Source: Rhodoferax aquaticus (GTDB lineage Bacteria; Pseudomonadota; Gammaproteobacteria; Burkholderiales; Burkholderiaceae_C). Taken from it: DNA of 64,000 bases. The notes under the pieces were generated by a model. It did not search any database and was not told the DNA's origin. It saw only the letters and a program-made list of their open reading frames with translations. The stretch is taken from contig NZ_CP036282.1 in NCBI RefSeq assembly GCF_006974105.1, positions 1 to 64,000 on the forward strand, written 5' to 3'. Below are positions 28,555 to 38,891 of this stretch, one piece after another; positions within the stretch are counted from its first letter, which is position 1; the number at the start of each line of letters is the position of its first letter. The position numbers and the translations under genes were made by a program.

Positions 28555-30180
28555 GTGAATGTGCTTTCTTTGATGCGGCTTTTTTCCATTCGGTTTCGCA
28601 TGTTGGGCGCCATTGCGGTGGTGCTGGGTTTGCTGTCCCTGTTGGGGGGGGCGGGCATGCTGGGCATGTTCCGCATCCAGGCGCTGAGCCAAGACTTCAT
28701 CGACCAAACTTTTTCTGATGCGGGGCATCTGGCGCGCTTGCAGTATGAGCTGGGGCGTGTGCGGGTGGATGAGAAGGAAATGATCATCCAGTACGAGAAA
28801 CCGGAAGCGGCCAAGGCGTCGTTTGCCCGTTGGCAGGCGAGTATCAAGAACGCTTTGGACCAAACCGAGTCTTTCTCTGGGGGGGGCAGCGGCGGTGCGG
28901 TCGCCGAGGAGGTGAAGAAGCGCTTGCGCAGCTATGAAGCAGCGTTTACCCCGGTCGCTACATCGTTGATGGAAGCCAAGCTCGATTCAGCCACCGCGGG
29001 CAGTGCGCTGGCTGCCAAGGCCGCGGCCGAGTATGCGGAATTGGACAAGCAAGTGGTGCTGCTTGAAGAAGTGGTGCAAAAAGAGGCGGGCACCGCAGTT
29101 CTGGAACAAGAGCGCGTAGGCAACAACACCAAATGGCTGTTTGGCTTGGCGGTGGTGGTGACCGTGGCGGTGGTGGTGCCGCTGACCCTGATGAATATGA
29201 ACTCCATTTGCAGCCCCTTGATTCAGGCGCGGGGGGTGGCTGAGGCTATTTCCAAAGGGGATTTGTCAATCCATATTGCGGTGGACGGCAAGGATGAGGT
29301 GGCCGACTTGTTGCGCTCACTAGAGGTGATGCGAGCGCACTTGGCCAGCATCGTGGGAGACCTGCGCGACGCGAGTGAAAACATCGCGTCTGCCAGCCGA
29401 GAAATTGCGTCGGGTAATCAAGACCTGTCCTTGCGTACCGAGCGTGCGGCGGGCAATTTGCAAACCATGTCGGCCACCTTCTCGGGCTTGCTAGACACCG
29501 TGCAGCAAACCGCATCGTCAGCCCGTGAGGCCGATAGCTTGGCCCGCTCTGCCTCTCAGCAAGCCTTGCACGGCGGTGAGGTGGTGTCTCAGGTGGTGAC
29601 CAGCATGCACGGCATTTCCACCTCTAGCCAGAAGATCAGCGACATCATCGGCTTGATCGATTCCATTGCCTTCCAAACCAATATCTTGGCGCTCAATGCG
29701 GCGGTAGAAGCGGCCCGGGCGGGCGAGCAAGGGCGTGGCTTTGCGGTGGTGGCGAGCGAAGTGCGACTGCTCGCCAAACGCTCGGCCCAGTCCGCCAACG
29801 ACATCAAGGCCTTGATCAGTGCCAGTGTGACCGCCGTGGATGGTGGTGTGCGCTTGGCCGAGGAAGCGGGTACCGAGATGATGGAGATGGTGAGCGGCGC
29901 GCAGCGCGTGGGTGCCATCATTGGCGAAATTTCATCGGCGTCTGCCGAGCAGGCCTCAGGCATTGGTGGGGTGAACGAAGCGGTGCGTGAGATTGAGCAA
30001 ATGACGCAGCAAAACGCTGCGCTGGTGGAAGAGTCCGCGGCCTCAGCGGAGTCTTTGCAAGAGCAGGCTGCACGCTTGGCCGAAGTAGTGCGCCAGTTCA
30101 CCTTGCGCACACGCGGTGGCCCGGCAGACCCATCAGGGCCACGCCCAGGGCGTGGTGATGGGCACTTGGGGCTGTCTTAA
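28555..30180 (+). CDS. Methyl-accepting chemotaxis protein
   Basis: 541 residues from a GTG start at 28555, preceded by AAGGAG seven bases before. Membrane helix near residues 13-35 ([20 protein letters not shown]), a four-helix-bundle type periplasmic domain with coiled-coil character and an unusual glycine run (SGGGSGG), second helix near residue 195-215 ([20 protein letters not shown]), HAMP, and the signalling tip [20 protein letters not shown]. No CheR-docking pentapeptide is at the C-terminus, so its methylation likely depends on receptors such as the neighbour. Ligand unknown. Confidence 0.93.
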   Translation: MNVLSLMRLFSIRFRMLGAIAVVLGLLSLLGGAGMLGMFRIQALSQDFIDQTFSDAGHLARLQYELGRVRVDEKEMIIQYEKPEAAKASFARWQASIKNALDQTESFSGGGSGGAVAEEVKKRLRSYEAAFTPVATSLMEAKLDSATAGSALAAKAAAEYAELDKQVVLLEEVVQKEAGTAVLEQERVGNNTKWLFGLAVVVTVAVVVPLTLMNMNSICSPLIQARGVAEAISKGDLSIHIAVDGKDEVADLLRSLEVMRAHLASIVGDLRDASENIASASREIASGNQDLSLRTERAAGNLQTMSATFSGLLDTVQQTASSAREADSLARSASQQALHGGEVVSQVVTSMHGISTSSQKISDIIGLIDSIAFQTNILALNAAVEAARAGEQGRGFAVVASEVRLLAKRSAQSANDIKALISASVTAVDGGVRLAEEAGTEMMEMVSGAQRVGAIIGEISSASAEQASGIGGVNEAVREIEQMTQQNAALVEESAASAESLQEQAARLAEVVRQFTLRTRGGPADPSGPRPGRGDGHLGLS

Positions 30181-30210
30181 GCGCTTGCTTCTAGGGCCCG
30201 AGACGGGCAG

Positions 30211-30248
30211 AAAAAAAGGCCATCCACTGCGAAGCGGATGGCCTTTTT
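30211..30248. terminator. Bidirectional terminator after the chemoreceptor gene
   Basis: A run, GGCCATCC (30218-30225), inner bases, GGATGGCC (30236-30243), then a T run; serves the convergent MCP and GST genes. Confidence 0.92.
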
Positions 30249-30270
30249 GCGGGTGCACAGCCTGTGCGAC

Positions 30271-30879
30271 TTACTTGAGCAGACCTTCCGCCTTCATGGC
30301 GGCTATGACGGCGGGGCGCTCACCCACGCGGGCGCGGAAGGCGGCCAGTTCAGCAAAGCCTGAGATGTCCACGTGAACGAGGCGGGCCCAGTTGGTCACG
30401 GTGAACAAGTAGCCGTCGGCCACGGTAAAGGTGTCGCCCATGAGGTAGTGCTTACCTGCCAGCTGGCTGTCCACCCACTTCAGGCGCTCCAACAAGCGGT
30501 TGATGACGCTGGTTTTGTACTCGGCCGGGGTGGCGGGGTTGAACAGGGGGCTAAAGCCTTTGTGCAGCTCGGTGCCAATAAAGGTGAGCCACTCTTGCAG
30601 CTTGTAGCGCTCATAGCTGCCATTGGCGGGCGCGAGTTGTTTCTCGGGGACCAAATCGGCAATGTATTGCACGATGGCGGGGCCTTCGTGCAGGCTGCGG
30701 CCATCGTCTAGCGTGAGGTAAGGCACGTAGCCCAAGGGGTTGATGGTGTAGAAGTCGGTGCCGTCTGGGAGCTTGTGGGTCTTGGTGGGTGCTGCAATGG
30801 CCTCAAAGCTCAGACCTGCTTCGTGCAAGGCGATGTGGGGCGACAAGGAGCACGCGCCGGGGGAGTAATACAGTTTCAT
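30271..30879 (-). CDS. gstA: Glutathione S-transferase, beta class
   Basis: 202 residues. MKLYYSPGACSLSPHIALHE with Cys10 is the bacterial beta-class start, NPLGYVPYL carries the cis-proline, and the helical C-terminal domain has HKGFSPLFNP and the N-capping box region TVADGYLFTVTNWA. It conjugates glutathione to electrophiles. It is 35 bases downstream of the GMC oxidoreductase on the same strand, so it is possibly part of that unit, perhaps handling aromatic aldehyde products (inference). Confidence 0.93.
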   Translation of the reverse strand: MKLYYSPGACSLSPHIALHEAGLSFEAIAAPTKTHKLPDGTDFYTINPLGYVPYLTLDDGRSLHEGPAIVQYIADLVPEKQLAPANGSYERYKLQEWLTFIGTELHKGFSPLFNPATPAEYKTSVINRLLERLKWVDSQLAGKHYLMGDTFTVADGYLFTVTNWARLVHVDISGFAELAAFRARVGERPAVIAAMKAEGLLK

Positions 30880-30914
30880 GGGGGTGGTAGGTTGGGTTAT
30901 AGGAGGTTGCGAGT

Positions 30915-32540
30915 TTAGGTGGAGGCTGCGGCCTTGATGCAGTCTGCGGCCTTTTCACCAATCATGATAGTGGGCGCGTTGGTATTTCCAGTGGTGAGGC
31001 ATGGCATAACAGAAGCGTCCACCACGCGCAGGCCTTGCAGGCCATGCACACGCAGTTCGGCGTCCACCACCGCTAGGGGGTCGTTGGCCGGGCCCATCTT
31101 GCAGGTGCCGATGGGGTGGTACTCGGTGTCTGAGTGTTCGCGCAGGAATGCCTCGACCTGTTTGGTGTCGTTGCGGTCAACTGGGTAGAGCATGCCGCCA
31201 CGGTAGTAGCTCAGTGCCGGTGCTTCCATGATGTCGTGGCCCAGTTGCGTGCCTTTAACCAAGCGCGCCATGTCGTCCGGGTCTTGCAGGAACGCGGGGT
31301 CTATGTCAAGTGAATCTGCCGGGTTGGTGCTGCGTAACCTGACCGAGCCGCGGCTCTTGGGGCGCATCAGGGTCACGTGCAGGGTGTAGCCGTGCCCCAA
31401 GTGCATCTTGCGGGTGTGGTCGTCGATGATGCCCACGCACATGGCAAGCTGGATGTCGGGGTGCTCCGTGTTGCCTTCGGTCGAGATGAAGCCCTGGGTT
31501 TCTGAGACACAGCTGGTGAGCAAGCCGGTGCGTTTGTTGCGCCACTCAAAAACTGACTTGAGCATGGCCCAGGCGCCCTTGAAGGAGATCCCGAATGACA
31601 CCTCGGTGTGGGGCGTGCGGTAGATAAGGCAGGTGGTGATGTGGTCTTGCAAGTTTTGGCCGACGCCGGGCAGTTCGTGCTGGACGGCAATACCGTGCTG
31701 TGCCAGGTGGTGCTTGGGGCCTATGCCTGAGAGCATCAGCAACTGGGGTGAACCGTAGGCGCCACCTGAGAGCACCACTTCTTTGCGCGCACGGACTTCT
31801 TTGGTGCTGCCGCCTTGTTGGTATTGCACGCCGACAGCTCGTTTGTCTTCCATCAGGACACGGCTGGCCAGCGCCTTCGTGATGACCGTGAGGTTGGGGC
31901 GGCTGCGGTGGGGGGTGATGTAGGCCTTGGCGGCGCTGCAGCGCTCACCGTTAATCTGGGTAGTTTGTCCCTTCGACACGCCGTATTGCTGTGGACCGTT
32001 GTAGTCGGGGTTGGTGGGAATGCCACGCTCATTGCAGGCTTTGATGAACGCATCGTTTACCGGGCTGGGGCTGCGTAGATGCGCCACGTTGAGGGGACCT
32101 CCCACACCTCGGTAATCGGTGGCACCGAAGCATTCATTGTTCTCAGACCGTTTGAAGTAGGGCAGCACATCCTGGTAGCCCCATCCAGGGTTGCCTTGGG
32201 CGGCCCAGCCGTCGTAGTCGTTGCGGTTGCCGCGGGTGTAGACCATGGCGTTGATGGAGCTGCTGCCTCCCATGACCTTGCCGCGTGGCTGGTAGCCCTT
32301 GCGGCCGTTGAGTCCTAGCTGGGGTACGGTTTCAAACTTCCACATGTCTTGCCCCGTTTGGGCTATGGCAGCCACGCCTAGCGGACAGTGGATGAAGACG
32401 GATGTGTCCTCGCCGCCCACTTCGAGCAAGCACACCGTGACTTTGGGGTCTTCGGTCAGGCGGCTTGCCACCACGCAACCGGCAGAGCCGCCGCCCACCA
32501 CGATGTAGTCAAAAGTTGTATTGGTCATGAGTGTGCTCAT
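30915..32540 (-). CDS. GMC-family FAD oxidoreductase (choline/alcohol dehydrogenase-like)
   Basis: 541 residues. FAD-binding [20 protein letters not shown] at the N-terminus, GMC signature [20 protein letters not shown], second signature [16 protein letters not shown], and the C-terminal active-site region [10 protein letters not shown] with [20 protein letters not shown]. It oxidises primary alcohols to aldehydes. The start ATG overlaps the stop of the upstream aldehyde dehydrogenase (ATGA). Together the two could carry an alcohol through aldehyde to acid. An ATG four codons in is also possible. Confidence 0.93.
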   Translation of the reverse strand: MSTLMTNTTFDYIVVGGGSAGCVVASRLTEDPKVTVCLLEVGGEDTSVFIHCPLGVAAIAQTGQDMWKFETVPQLGLNGRKGYQPRGKVMGGSSSINAMVYTRGNRNDYDGWAAQGNPGWGYQDVLPYFKRSENNECFGATDYRGVGGPLNVAHLRSPSPVNDAFIKACNERGIPTNPDYNGPQQYGVSKGQTTQINGERCSAAKAYITPHRSRPNLTVITKALASRVLMEDKRAVGVQYQQGGSTKEVRARKEVVLSGGAYGSPQLLMLSGIGPKHHLAQHGIAVQHELPGVGQNLQDHITTCLIYRTPHTEVSFGISFKGAWAMLKSVFEWRNKRTGLLTSCVSETQGFISTEGNTEHPDIQLAMCVGIIDDHTRKMHLGHGYTLHVTLMRPKSRGSVRLRSTNPADSLDIDPAFLQDPDDMARLVKGTQLGHDIMEAPALSYYRGGMLYPVDRNDTKQVEAFLREHSDTEYHPIGTCKMGPANDPLAVVDAELRVHGLQGLRVVDASVMPCLTTGNTNAPTIMIGEKAADCIKAAAST

Positions 32541-33994
32541 TTGGTTAAAAAGTCGAGGTAGGTGTTCGCGAACTTGCCGTAGGGGGGCCAGAGAAGTTTC
32601 ACGGCGCTGAACGGTGCTTGGTAGAACACGGGGCGCATTTTTGAGAAGGTGACAAAGCCTTCGTAGCCATGGTAGTGGCCCATGCCGCTGTCACCTACGC
32701 CGCCAAAGGGCAGGTCATGCTGGGCAGCGTGCAACAGGCCGTCATTGACCGCCACACCGCCGGACATGATGTGGGTGATGAGGTGCTGCACCACTTTCTT
32801 GTGGTTGCTAAAGGGGTAAAAGGCCAGCGGCCGTGCGCCCGCGTTGATAGCGTCAATGGGCACTTGCAGGTCGGTGTAGCCAATGATTGGCAGCACGGGC
32901 CCGAAGATCTCGCGGGTGAGTAGCTCGCAGTCGGCAGGCGCATTGAGCACGATATGCGGCGCGATTTTCCGGGTCTTGGCATCCCACGGTTTGCCGGGTA
33001 TCAGTGGTACCAAGGTGGCCCCCATGTCGCGGGCTTGCTCCAAGGCTTTGACGATGCGCTTGAAGGCGCGGTCATCGATGATGGCGGTGTAGTCGGGGCT
33101 GTCTAGGTTGCCATAGCGCTTGCCCACGATGCTGGTGGCGGCTTTGACGAAGGCATCGATTTTGCGCTGGGGCACGTACAGGTGGTCTACGGTGATGCAG
33201 GCTTGGCCCGCATTGAGAAACTTGGCAAACGTCAAGCGCTCGGCCGCCGTCTTCAAGGGAAAGTCGTCGCACAAGATGGCGGGGGTTTTTCCGCCCAGTT
33301 CTAAGGTGACAGGCACCAGGTTTTCTGCCGCCGCTTTCATGACCGCACGGCCGGTTTGCGTAGACCCGGTGAACATCAGGTGGTCAAACTTGAGCTGAGA
33401 GAAGGCAATGCCCACGCCTCCGGTTTCATCAAAAAAGGCCAGCTTTTCTCGGGGAAAGTAATCCGGGATTTTTTCGATCAGCAAAGCAGCCAGATGGCGG
33501 GAGTTTTCCGACATTTTGACCATGGCCCGGTTGCCCGCTGCAAACATGCACACCAGCCCATTAAAGCTAGTCCACACGGGTACGTTCCACGGCACGATAG
33601 ACCCCACCACGCCCAAGGGTTGGGGGATGACGGTGTTGCTAGCGCCCATGAAGTTTTTAAAGTCCACGGGACGTTTGCCGGGTTTCATCCAGCTCTTGAG
33701 GCTTTTGAGCGTGTGGTTGACCGCGTCAATGCTGCTGAAAATTTCAATGAAGAGCGACTCAATGCGCGAGCGGTGACCCCCAAAGTCGGCGTTGACCGCT
33801 TCCACAATGGCTTCGCGGTGGTCGATTAAAAAGGCTTTGAGCTTGCGCAGGTCCGCTTTGCGTTCCACCAGGCTGGGGTAAGGGTGTGCCAAGTAGGCGC
33901 TGCGCTGCAAATCTAGTGTTTCTTGTAGGTCGCGGCTGATGGCGTCGCCCAATGTGTGGGGCGGTTTGGGTATGGCGCGCAATGGTGCTCCCAT
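32537..33994 (-). CDS. calB: Coniferyl aldehyde dehydrogenase-like ALDH
   Basis: 485 residues. Typical ALDH parts: PWNVPVW, FTGSTQTGRAVM, catalytic Glu in LELGGKTPAILCDD and catalytic Cys in FLNAGQACITVDHLYVP. The N-terminal half (RIESLFIEIFSSIDAVNHTL, KSWMKPGKRPV) and the short C-terminus are those of the class 3-like coniferyl aldehyde dehydrogenases, which oxidise aromatic or fatty aldehydes. It leads the calB-GMC(-GST) unit and is divergent from a Crp/Fnr regulator. Confidence 0.88.
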   Translation of the reverse strand: MGAPLRAIPKPPHTLGDAISRDLQETLDLQRSAYLAHPYPSLVERKADLRKLKAFLIDHREAIVEAVNADFGGHRSRIESLFIEIFSSIDAVNHTLKSLKSWMKPGKRPVDFKNFMGASNTVIPQPLGVVGSIVPWNVPVWTSFNGLVCMFAAGNRAMVKMSENSRHLAALLIEKIPDYFPREKLAFFDETGGVGIAFSQLKFDHLMFTGSTQTGRAVMKAAAENLVPVTLELGGKTPAILCDDFPLKTAAERLTFAKFLNAGQACITVDHLYVPQRKIDAFVKAATSIVGKRYGNLDSPDYTAIIDDRAFKRIVKALEQARDMGATLVPLIPGKPWDAKTRKIAPHIVLNAPADCELLTREIFGPVLPIIGYTDLQVPIDAINAGARPLAFYPFSNHKKVVQHLITHIMSGGVAVNDGLLHAAQHDLPFGGVGDSGMGHYHGYEGFVTFSKMRPVFYQAPFSAVKLLWPPYGKFANTYLDFLTK

Positions 33995-34062
33995 GGCGGT
34001 TCCTTTGTGTGCAGAGAGTGGTGGTGTCGCTACGCGTAGTCCGCGCAGCGTTGCAACGATGG

Positions 34063-34081
34063 TGACACGGTAACCGGGTCA
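34063..34081. promoter_or_regulatory. Near-perfect palindrome in the divergent regulator/ALDH gap
   Basis: TGACACGGTAACCGGGTCA, a 19-base inverted repeat with one mismatch. It lies between the calB unit and the Crp/Fnr gene and is a candidate operator. A perfect 10-base palindrome CTACGCGTAG is at 34030-34039. Confidence 0.5.
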
Positions 34082-34137
34082 GCGTGGCTAGACTGTCAAA
34101 TAGTTAACATTTAAGGGTATTCACCGGGACTAAATGG

Positions 34138-34833
34138 ATGCATAGCTCGAAACCTAGCTACGACTCTGTATGGAGTGCCAACCCGTGGTTTGCTGCCCTG
34201 CCTGCCGCAGAGAAAAAGGCGCTGATGGGCAGCACCAGCCTTGCGCAGTTAAAGGCGGGTGACGTCCTGCTGCGCAAGGGCACGGTGGGTGGCGGCTTTT
34301 ATGGCGTGCTCAGCGGCAGGCTCAAAGTGTCATCCGTGGGGGAGGACGGGCGCGAGGCGGTGCTGTCAGTCTTGGAGCCAGGCACCTGGTTTGGCGAGAC
34401 CGCGCTGCTCGACGGATTGCCGCGCACGCATGATGTCAGCGCGCTAGCGGCGTGCGAGTTGTTGGCGGTCAGTGCCGGGGCGTTTGCGCGCTTGATGGGG
34501 CGCAGCCCTTTCGCCCGTGCCATTGCCTTGCAGCTTGCCACGCGCAACCGGGCTTTGTATGGCTTGGTGGAAGACGCGATGCTGCGCTCTACCGCCACGC
34601 GCATTGCCAGGCGTTTGCTGGTGCTGGCACGCGGCGACGCGAGCATGTTGCCGCAAGCCCGCAGCTCGCTGACAGTTTCGCAGGAGGCGCTGTCGCTATT
34701 GCTGGGCCTGACCCGTCAGACGCTCTCTAAGGAACTAAAGCAACTGGAGCGCGAGGGCGTGTTGAGCTTGGGCTATGGGCGCATTGAGATCGTCTCCCTG
34801 CCCGCGCTGGAAGCGCGTTGCGCTTTGGCTTAA
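34138..34833 (+). CDS. Crp/Fnr family transcriptional regulator
   Basis: 231 residues. Cyclic-nucleotide-like barrel (GDVLLRKGTVGGGFYGVLSG, EPGTWFGETALLDGLPRTHD), dimer helix, and a C-terminal HTH with SLTVSQEALSLLLGLTRQTL and the recognition helix continuing SKELKQLEREG. No Fnr-type N-terminal cysteine cluster is present. It is divergent from the aldehyde dehydrogenase unit with a palindrome between, so local control of that unit is likely (inference). Confidence 0.9.
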   Translation: MHSSKPSYDSVWSANPWFAALPAAEKKALMGSTSLAQLKAGDVLLRKGTVGGGFYGVLSGRLKVSSVGEDGREAVLSVLEPGTWFGETALLDGLPRTHDVSALAACELLAVSAGAFARLMGRSPFARAIALQLATRNRALYGLVEDAMLRSTATRIARRLLVLARGDASMLPQARSSLTVSQEALSLLLGLTRQTLSKELKQLEREGVLSLGYGRIEIVSLPALEARCALA

Positions 34834-34923
34834 TTGGCGGCATAAACACTGCTTATGGTGTGGCAAGGCGCAGCAGCCCATGGCACACTGGTGCGTGATT
34901 CCATGATTGGCAAGGAGTAAAGC

Positions 34924-35940
34924 ATGGCGAAAGTTGAGCTGCAGGTTCTGAAGTCCGGCATTACCCGCGCGGCGGTCACCGACCCCAAACACCTGTGTGC
35001 CACTTTGGCCAAACAACATGGCGTTAGCACGTCCACCATGGCCAAGTACTTGCGCGTGCTCACGGCCGAGGGCTGGCTGGTGCGTGAGGGCACCTCGCGC
35101 CCCGCTTACCAGCCCGGTGTGTTGCGCGATGTGAGCCGCAGCTATGCGCTAGAGGGCCTGGACGAGCAAACGCCCTGGGAGCGTGACTTTGCCCCCTGCT
35201 TCAATTTGCCACCCAACATCATGCGCTTGGCCCACCATGCGTTTACCGAGATGTTGAACAACGCGGTGGACCACAGCGGCGGTACACGTGCCTCGGTCTC
35301 CATGCGGCAAAACCGCACCCATTTGCACATGCTCTTGCGCGATGACGGGTGTGGCGTGTTCAACCGCATCCGCACGGCCTTCCAAATTGACAGCCCTGAG
35401 GTCGCTTTGCTGGAGCTCAGCAAAGGCAAGCTCACCACGCAGCCCGAGTTCCATACCGGGCGCGGCTTGTTCTTTACCTCGCGCTTGTTTGATGTGTTTG
35501 ACCTGTACGCCAACGGCCTGACCTACCAGCGCAACCAGTGGCAACGCGGTGGCTGGCTCAAGGCCAACCCGGCGCATTCCACTGGCACGGCCATCTTCAT
35601 GTCCATCGCCCTGAACTCCCCCCGCACGCTGGATGAGGTGTTTGCAGCGCACGCCAAGGGGGAGGGTGATCTCACGTTTTCGCGCACCGAGATTGCCATG
35701 CGCTTGGCGCACAGCGCGGGTGAGGCCTTGGAGTCGCGCAGCCAAGCCAAGCGCATCGCCGCGCGGCTAGAAGCCTTCGACACCGTGGACCTGGACTTTG
35801 AAGGCGTGGACGCCATTGGTCAGGCATTTGCGGACGAGTTGTTTCGCGTGTTTGGCAACCGCCACCCCCACATCCGTTTGCAGCCCCGCAATATGAACGC
35901 GCGCATCTCGGCCATGGTGGCGCAGGCTGGCGTCGTCTAG
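34924..35940 (+). CDS. HTH - GHKL ATPase - DUF4325 fusion protein
   Basis: 338 residues. N-terminal winged-helix part (residues ~10-60, HGVSTSTMAKYLRVLTAEGW). Central histidine-kinase-type ATPase without a phospho-acceptor domain: N box EMLNNAVDHSGG, G1 LLRDDGCGVF, and TGRGLFFTSRLFDVFDLYAN. C-terminal DUF4325 (STAS-like) domain, VDLDFEGVDAIGQAFADELF and NRHPHIRLQPRNMNARISAM. ATPase and STAS-like folds together recall anti-sigma/anti-anti-sigma pairs, here in one chain with a DNA-binding module. Start follows AAGGAG. The function is unknown; DUF4325/ATPase proteins occur widely in bacterial accessory regions. Confidence 0.82.
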   Translation: MAKVELQVLKSGITRAAVTDPKHLCATLAKQHGVSTSTMAKYLRVLTAEGWLVREGTSRPAYQPGVLRDVSRSYALEGLDEQTPWERDFAPCFNLPPNIMRLAHHAFTEMLNNAVDHSGGTRASVSMRQNRTHLHMLLRDDGCGVFNRIRTAFQIDSPEVALLELSKGKLTTQPEFHTGRGLFFTSRLFDVFDLYANGLTYQRNQWQRGGWLKANPAHSTGTAIFMSIALNSPRTLDEVFAAHAKGEGDLTFSRTEIAMRLAHSAGEALESRSQAKRIAARLEAFDTVDLDFEGVDAIGQAFADELFRVFGNRHPHIRLQPRNMNARISAMVAQAGVV

Positions 35941-36089
35941 CCTCTCGCTAAACCGATCTTGGGACAGGGCAGGGCACAGAAGTCCTTGTCACTGTTCAGA
36001 TTTTCAGCAGCCCGGTAAAATACGCACCCTTCTGCTCAGGCGCACAGGGCGGGCGCCTTACGACTTTCTGCCCCCTTCCACGGATCACT

Positions 36090-38087
36090 ATGCTTTACCC
36101 ACAGAATTTTGACGTCATCGTTGTCGGTGGTGGCCATGCCGGTACCGAAGCCGCATTGGCGTCCGCACGCATGGGGTGCAAAACACTGCTGCTCACACAC
36201 AACATCGAGACCTTGGGCCAGATGAGCTGCAACCCGTCGATTGGCGGCATTGGCAAAGGGCACTTGGTCAAAGAGGTGGACGCGCTCGGTGGTGCCATGG
36301 CCTTGGCCACGGACGAGGGCGGCATCCAGTTCCGTATTTTGAATTCGAGCAAAGGCCCGGCCGTGCGGGCCACCCGCGCGCAGGCAGACCGGGTGCTGTA
36401 CAAGGCGGCCATTCGCCGCATGTTGGAGAACCAGCCAAACCTCTGGCTGTTCCAGCAAGCGGTGGACGACCTGATGGTCGAGGGCGACCGCGTGGTCGGT
36501 GCCGTCACCCAAGTAGGCATCCGTTTTCGCGCCCAAGCGGTGGTGCTTACCGCCGGTACCTTCTTGGACGGCAAGATCCACGTGGGCTTGAACAACTACT
36601 CCGCGGGCCGTGCGGGCGATCCACCCGCAGTGAGTTTGAGTGCGCGCTTGAAAGAGCTGAAGCTGCCGCAAGGCCGCCTGAAAACAGGCACCCCTCCGCG
36701 CATTGATGGGCGCAGCATTGACTTCAGCAAGTGCCAAGAACAACCTGGGGACGGCATGGAAGGTGGCATGGGCGCGGCCATGCCGGTGTTCAGCTTTATG
36801 GGCAAGGCAGAGATGCACCCGCAGCAAATGCCCTGCTGGATTACCCACACCAACCAGCGCACGCACGACATCATCCGCAGTGGCTTTGACCGCAGCCCCA
36901 TGTTCACCGGCAAGATTGAGGGCGTGGGCCCACGCTACTGCCCGAGTGTGGAAGACAAGATTGGGCGCTTTGCCGACAAAGAAAGCCACCAGATTTTTCT
37001 GGAACCCGAAGGCCTGACCACGCACGAGTATTACCCCAACGGCATCTCCACCAGCTTGCCGTTTGATATCCAGTACGACTTGGTGCGCAGCATGGCGGGC
37101 TTGGAGAACGCGCACATCTTGCGCCCTGGCTACGCCATTGAATACGACTACTTTGATCCGCAGCAGCTCAAGAGCTCGTTCGAGACCAAGGCTATTCAAG
37201 GTCTGTTTTTTGCCGGGCAGATCAACGGCACGACCGGGTATGAGGAGGCTGCGGCGCAAGGCTTGTTTGCTGGCATCAATGCGGCGCTGCAAGCCGGAGC
37301 CAAGACGGCCTGGACGCAAGAGACCTGGGTGCCCGCGCGTGATGAGGCCTACTTGGGTGTGCTGGTGGACGACCTGATTACCAAGGGTGTGTCTGAGCCC
37401 TACCGCATGTTCACCAGCCGCGCGGAGTTCCGCTTGCAGTTGCGAGAAGACAATGCCGACGCCCGCCTGACCGAAACAGGCCGCAAGTTGGGCTTGGTGG
37501 ACGACGCACGGTGGGAGGCTTTCAGCCGCAAGCGCGACGCTGTTTCACGTGAAACAGAGCGCCTGCGCTCGATCTGGGTGAGCCCCAAAAACCTGGCTGC
37601 TGCGGAGTCTGAGCGCGTGCTGGGCAAGGCTATTGAACACGAATACAACCTGGCTGACCTGCTGCGCCGCCCCAATGTGAGCTACGGCGATTTGCTTTCT
37701 TTGGATGGTGGCCGCTATGCCAACGCAGAGCTAGCCACGCCGCAGGGCCAAGTGCCCACGCCTTTTGTGGCGACCGTGGTGGAGCAGGTGGAAATTGCTG
37801 CCAAGTATTCCGGCTACATCGACCGCCAGCGCGACGAGGTGCAGCGTGCATCGCACTACGAAAACCTGCGGCTGCCTGCCGAGTTGGACTATATGCAAGT
37901 GACCGCTTTGAGCATTGAAGCGCGCCAAAGTTTGAACAAGGTGCGACCAGAGACGCTGGGCCAAGCCTCACGCATGTCGGCTATCACGCCCGCCAGCATC
38001 TCCTTGTTGATGATTCACCTGAAGAAGGGCGGCTTCAAAGAGTTTGCCAACGTGCCACGCACGGCGACCCCTGAGGTGGTGAGCTGA
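36090..38087 (+). CDS. mnmG: tRNA uridine-5-carboxymethylaminomethyl modification enzyme MnmG
   Basis: 665 residues. FAD motif [20 protein letters not shown], signature [35 protein letters not shown], and [17 protein letters not shown]. With MnmE it makes the cmnm5 modification at the wobble uridine of several tRNAs. It is slightly longer than the E. coli enzyme (629), partly through a longer insert before [14 protein letters not shown] perfect parS site lies inside the gene at 37541. Its TGA stop shares one base with the ATG of rsmG. A -10-like TAAAAT lies upstream at about 36016. Confidence 0.97.
   Translation: MLYPQNFDVIVVGGGHAGTEAALASARMGCKTLLLTHNIETLGQMSCNPSIGGIGKGHLVKEVDALGGAMALATDEGGIQFRILNSSKGPAVRATRAQADRVLYKAAIRRMLENQPNLWLFQQAVDDLMVEGDRVVGAVTQVGIRFRAQAVVLTAGTFLDGKIHVGLNNYSAGRAGDPPAVSLSARLKELKLPQGRLKTGTPPRIDGRSIDFSKCQEQPGDGMEGGMGAAMPVFSFMGKAEMHPQQMPCWITHTNQRTHDIIRSGFDRSPMFTGKIEGVGPRYCPSVEDKIGRFADKESHQIFLEPEGLTTHEYYPNGISTSLPFDIQYDLVRSMAGLENAHILRPGYAIEYDYFDPQQLKSSFETKAIQGLFFAGQINGTTGYEEAAAQGLFAGINAALQAGAKTAWTQETWVPARDEAYLGVLVDDLITKGVSEPYRMFTSRAEFRLQLREDNADARLTETGRKLGLVDDARWEAFSRKRDAVSRETERLRSIWVSPKNLAAAESERVLGKAIEHEYNLADLLRRPNVSYGDLLSLDGGRYANAELATPQGQVPTPFVATVVEQVEIAAKYSGYIDRQRDEVQRASHYENLRLPAELDYMQVTALSIEARQSLNKVRPETLGQASRMSAITPASISLLMIHLKKGGFKEFANVPRTATPEVVS
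37541..37556. promoter_or_regulatory. parS: parS site 1 (perfect)
   Basis: TGTTTCACGTGAAACA, the exact 16-base palindrome bound by chromosomal ParB, placed inside mnmG. Confidence 0.95.
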
Positions 38088-38749
38088 TGCGGCCGTTGGA
38101 ACAGGGTTTGCGCCAGGGCTTGGACGCGCTGGCGCTGGGGCTGACAGATGCGCAAGTAGGGCAGTTGCTGGACTACTGCGACCTGATCCAAAAGTGGACC
38201 AAAGTCTATAACCTGACGGCGGTGCGCGATCCGGCCGAAATGTTGACCCACCATTTGCTGGACAGTTTGGCGGTGATTGGCCCACTGCGTGCGCAGATTG
38301 CCGCCCTCCCGTTGCCCGCTCATGCTGTCTGCCGTTTGCTGGACGTAGGTTCAGGTGCTGGTCTGCCCGGTGCGGTGATCGCCATCTGCTGCCCTGAGGT
38401 ACGTGTGGATTGCGTGGACACGGTGGCCAAGAAGGCCGCATTTATCCAGCAGGTGGCGGTTACTTTGCGCCTGCCCAATCTGCGTGGCGTGCATGCCCGG
38501 GTCGAAAACCTGAGGGACAAGTACCAAGTGATCAGCTCGCGCGCGTTTGCATCTTTGCTGGATTTCACCAATTGGTCGCGGGCGGCCATGGGTGAGGGCT
38601 CTGTTTGGATGGGTATGAAGGGCAAGCATCCTGCGGAAGAGCTTCAGGTTTTGCCTGCCGATGTGCAAGTGTTTCACGTGGAACAACTCACGGTGCCCGG
38701 CTTAGATGCCGAGCGCTGCATCATCTGGATGCGCCTGGCGACTGCCTAG
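38087..38749 (+). CDS. rsmG: 16S rRNA (guanine-527-N7) methyltransferase RsmG
   Basis: 220 residues. YCDLIQKWTKVYNLTAVRDP, the SAM motif LLDVGSGAGLPGAVIAICCP, and VISSRAFASLLDF are RsmG family marks. It methylates G527 in 16S rRNA. ATG overlaps the mnmG stop by one base. A second parS site is inside the gene. Confidence 0.96.
   Translation: MRPLEQGLRQGLDALALGLTDAQVGQLLDYCDLIQKWTKVYNLTAVRDPAEMLTHHLLDSLAVIGPLRAQIAALPLPAHAVCRLLDVGSGAGLPGAVIAICCPEVRVDCVDTVAKKAAFIQQVAVTLRLPNLRGVHARVENLRDKYQVISSRAFASLLDFTNWSRAAMGEGSVWMGMKGKHPAEELQVLPADVQVFHVEQLTVPGLDAERCIIWMRLATA
38670..38685. promoter_or_regulatory. parS: parS site 2 (one mismatch)
   Basis: TGTTTCACGTGGAACA, one mismatch to the palindrome, inside rsmG. 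Confidence 0.88.
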
Positions 38750-38891
38750 TACGGCCTTGGAATGAGGGTGGTGGCCAAAGGCGGCGCGGCCAGGCTGCTA
38801 TCTTGTTGGGCGGGTAAGTGGCTGCAGATGGCTTGCCAAAAACCTAACGTAAACTCAGGTTTCCAAAAACACCGCTGCCAAAGGACTCCAC

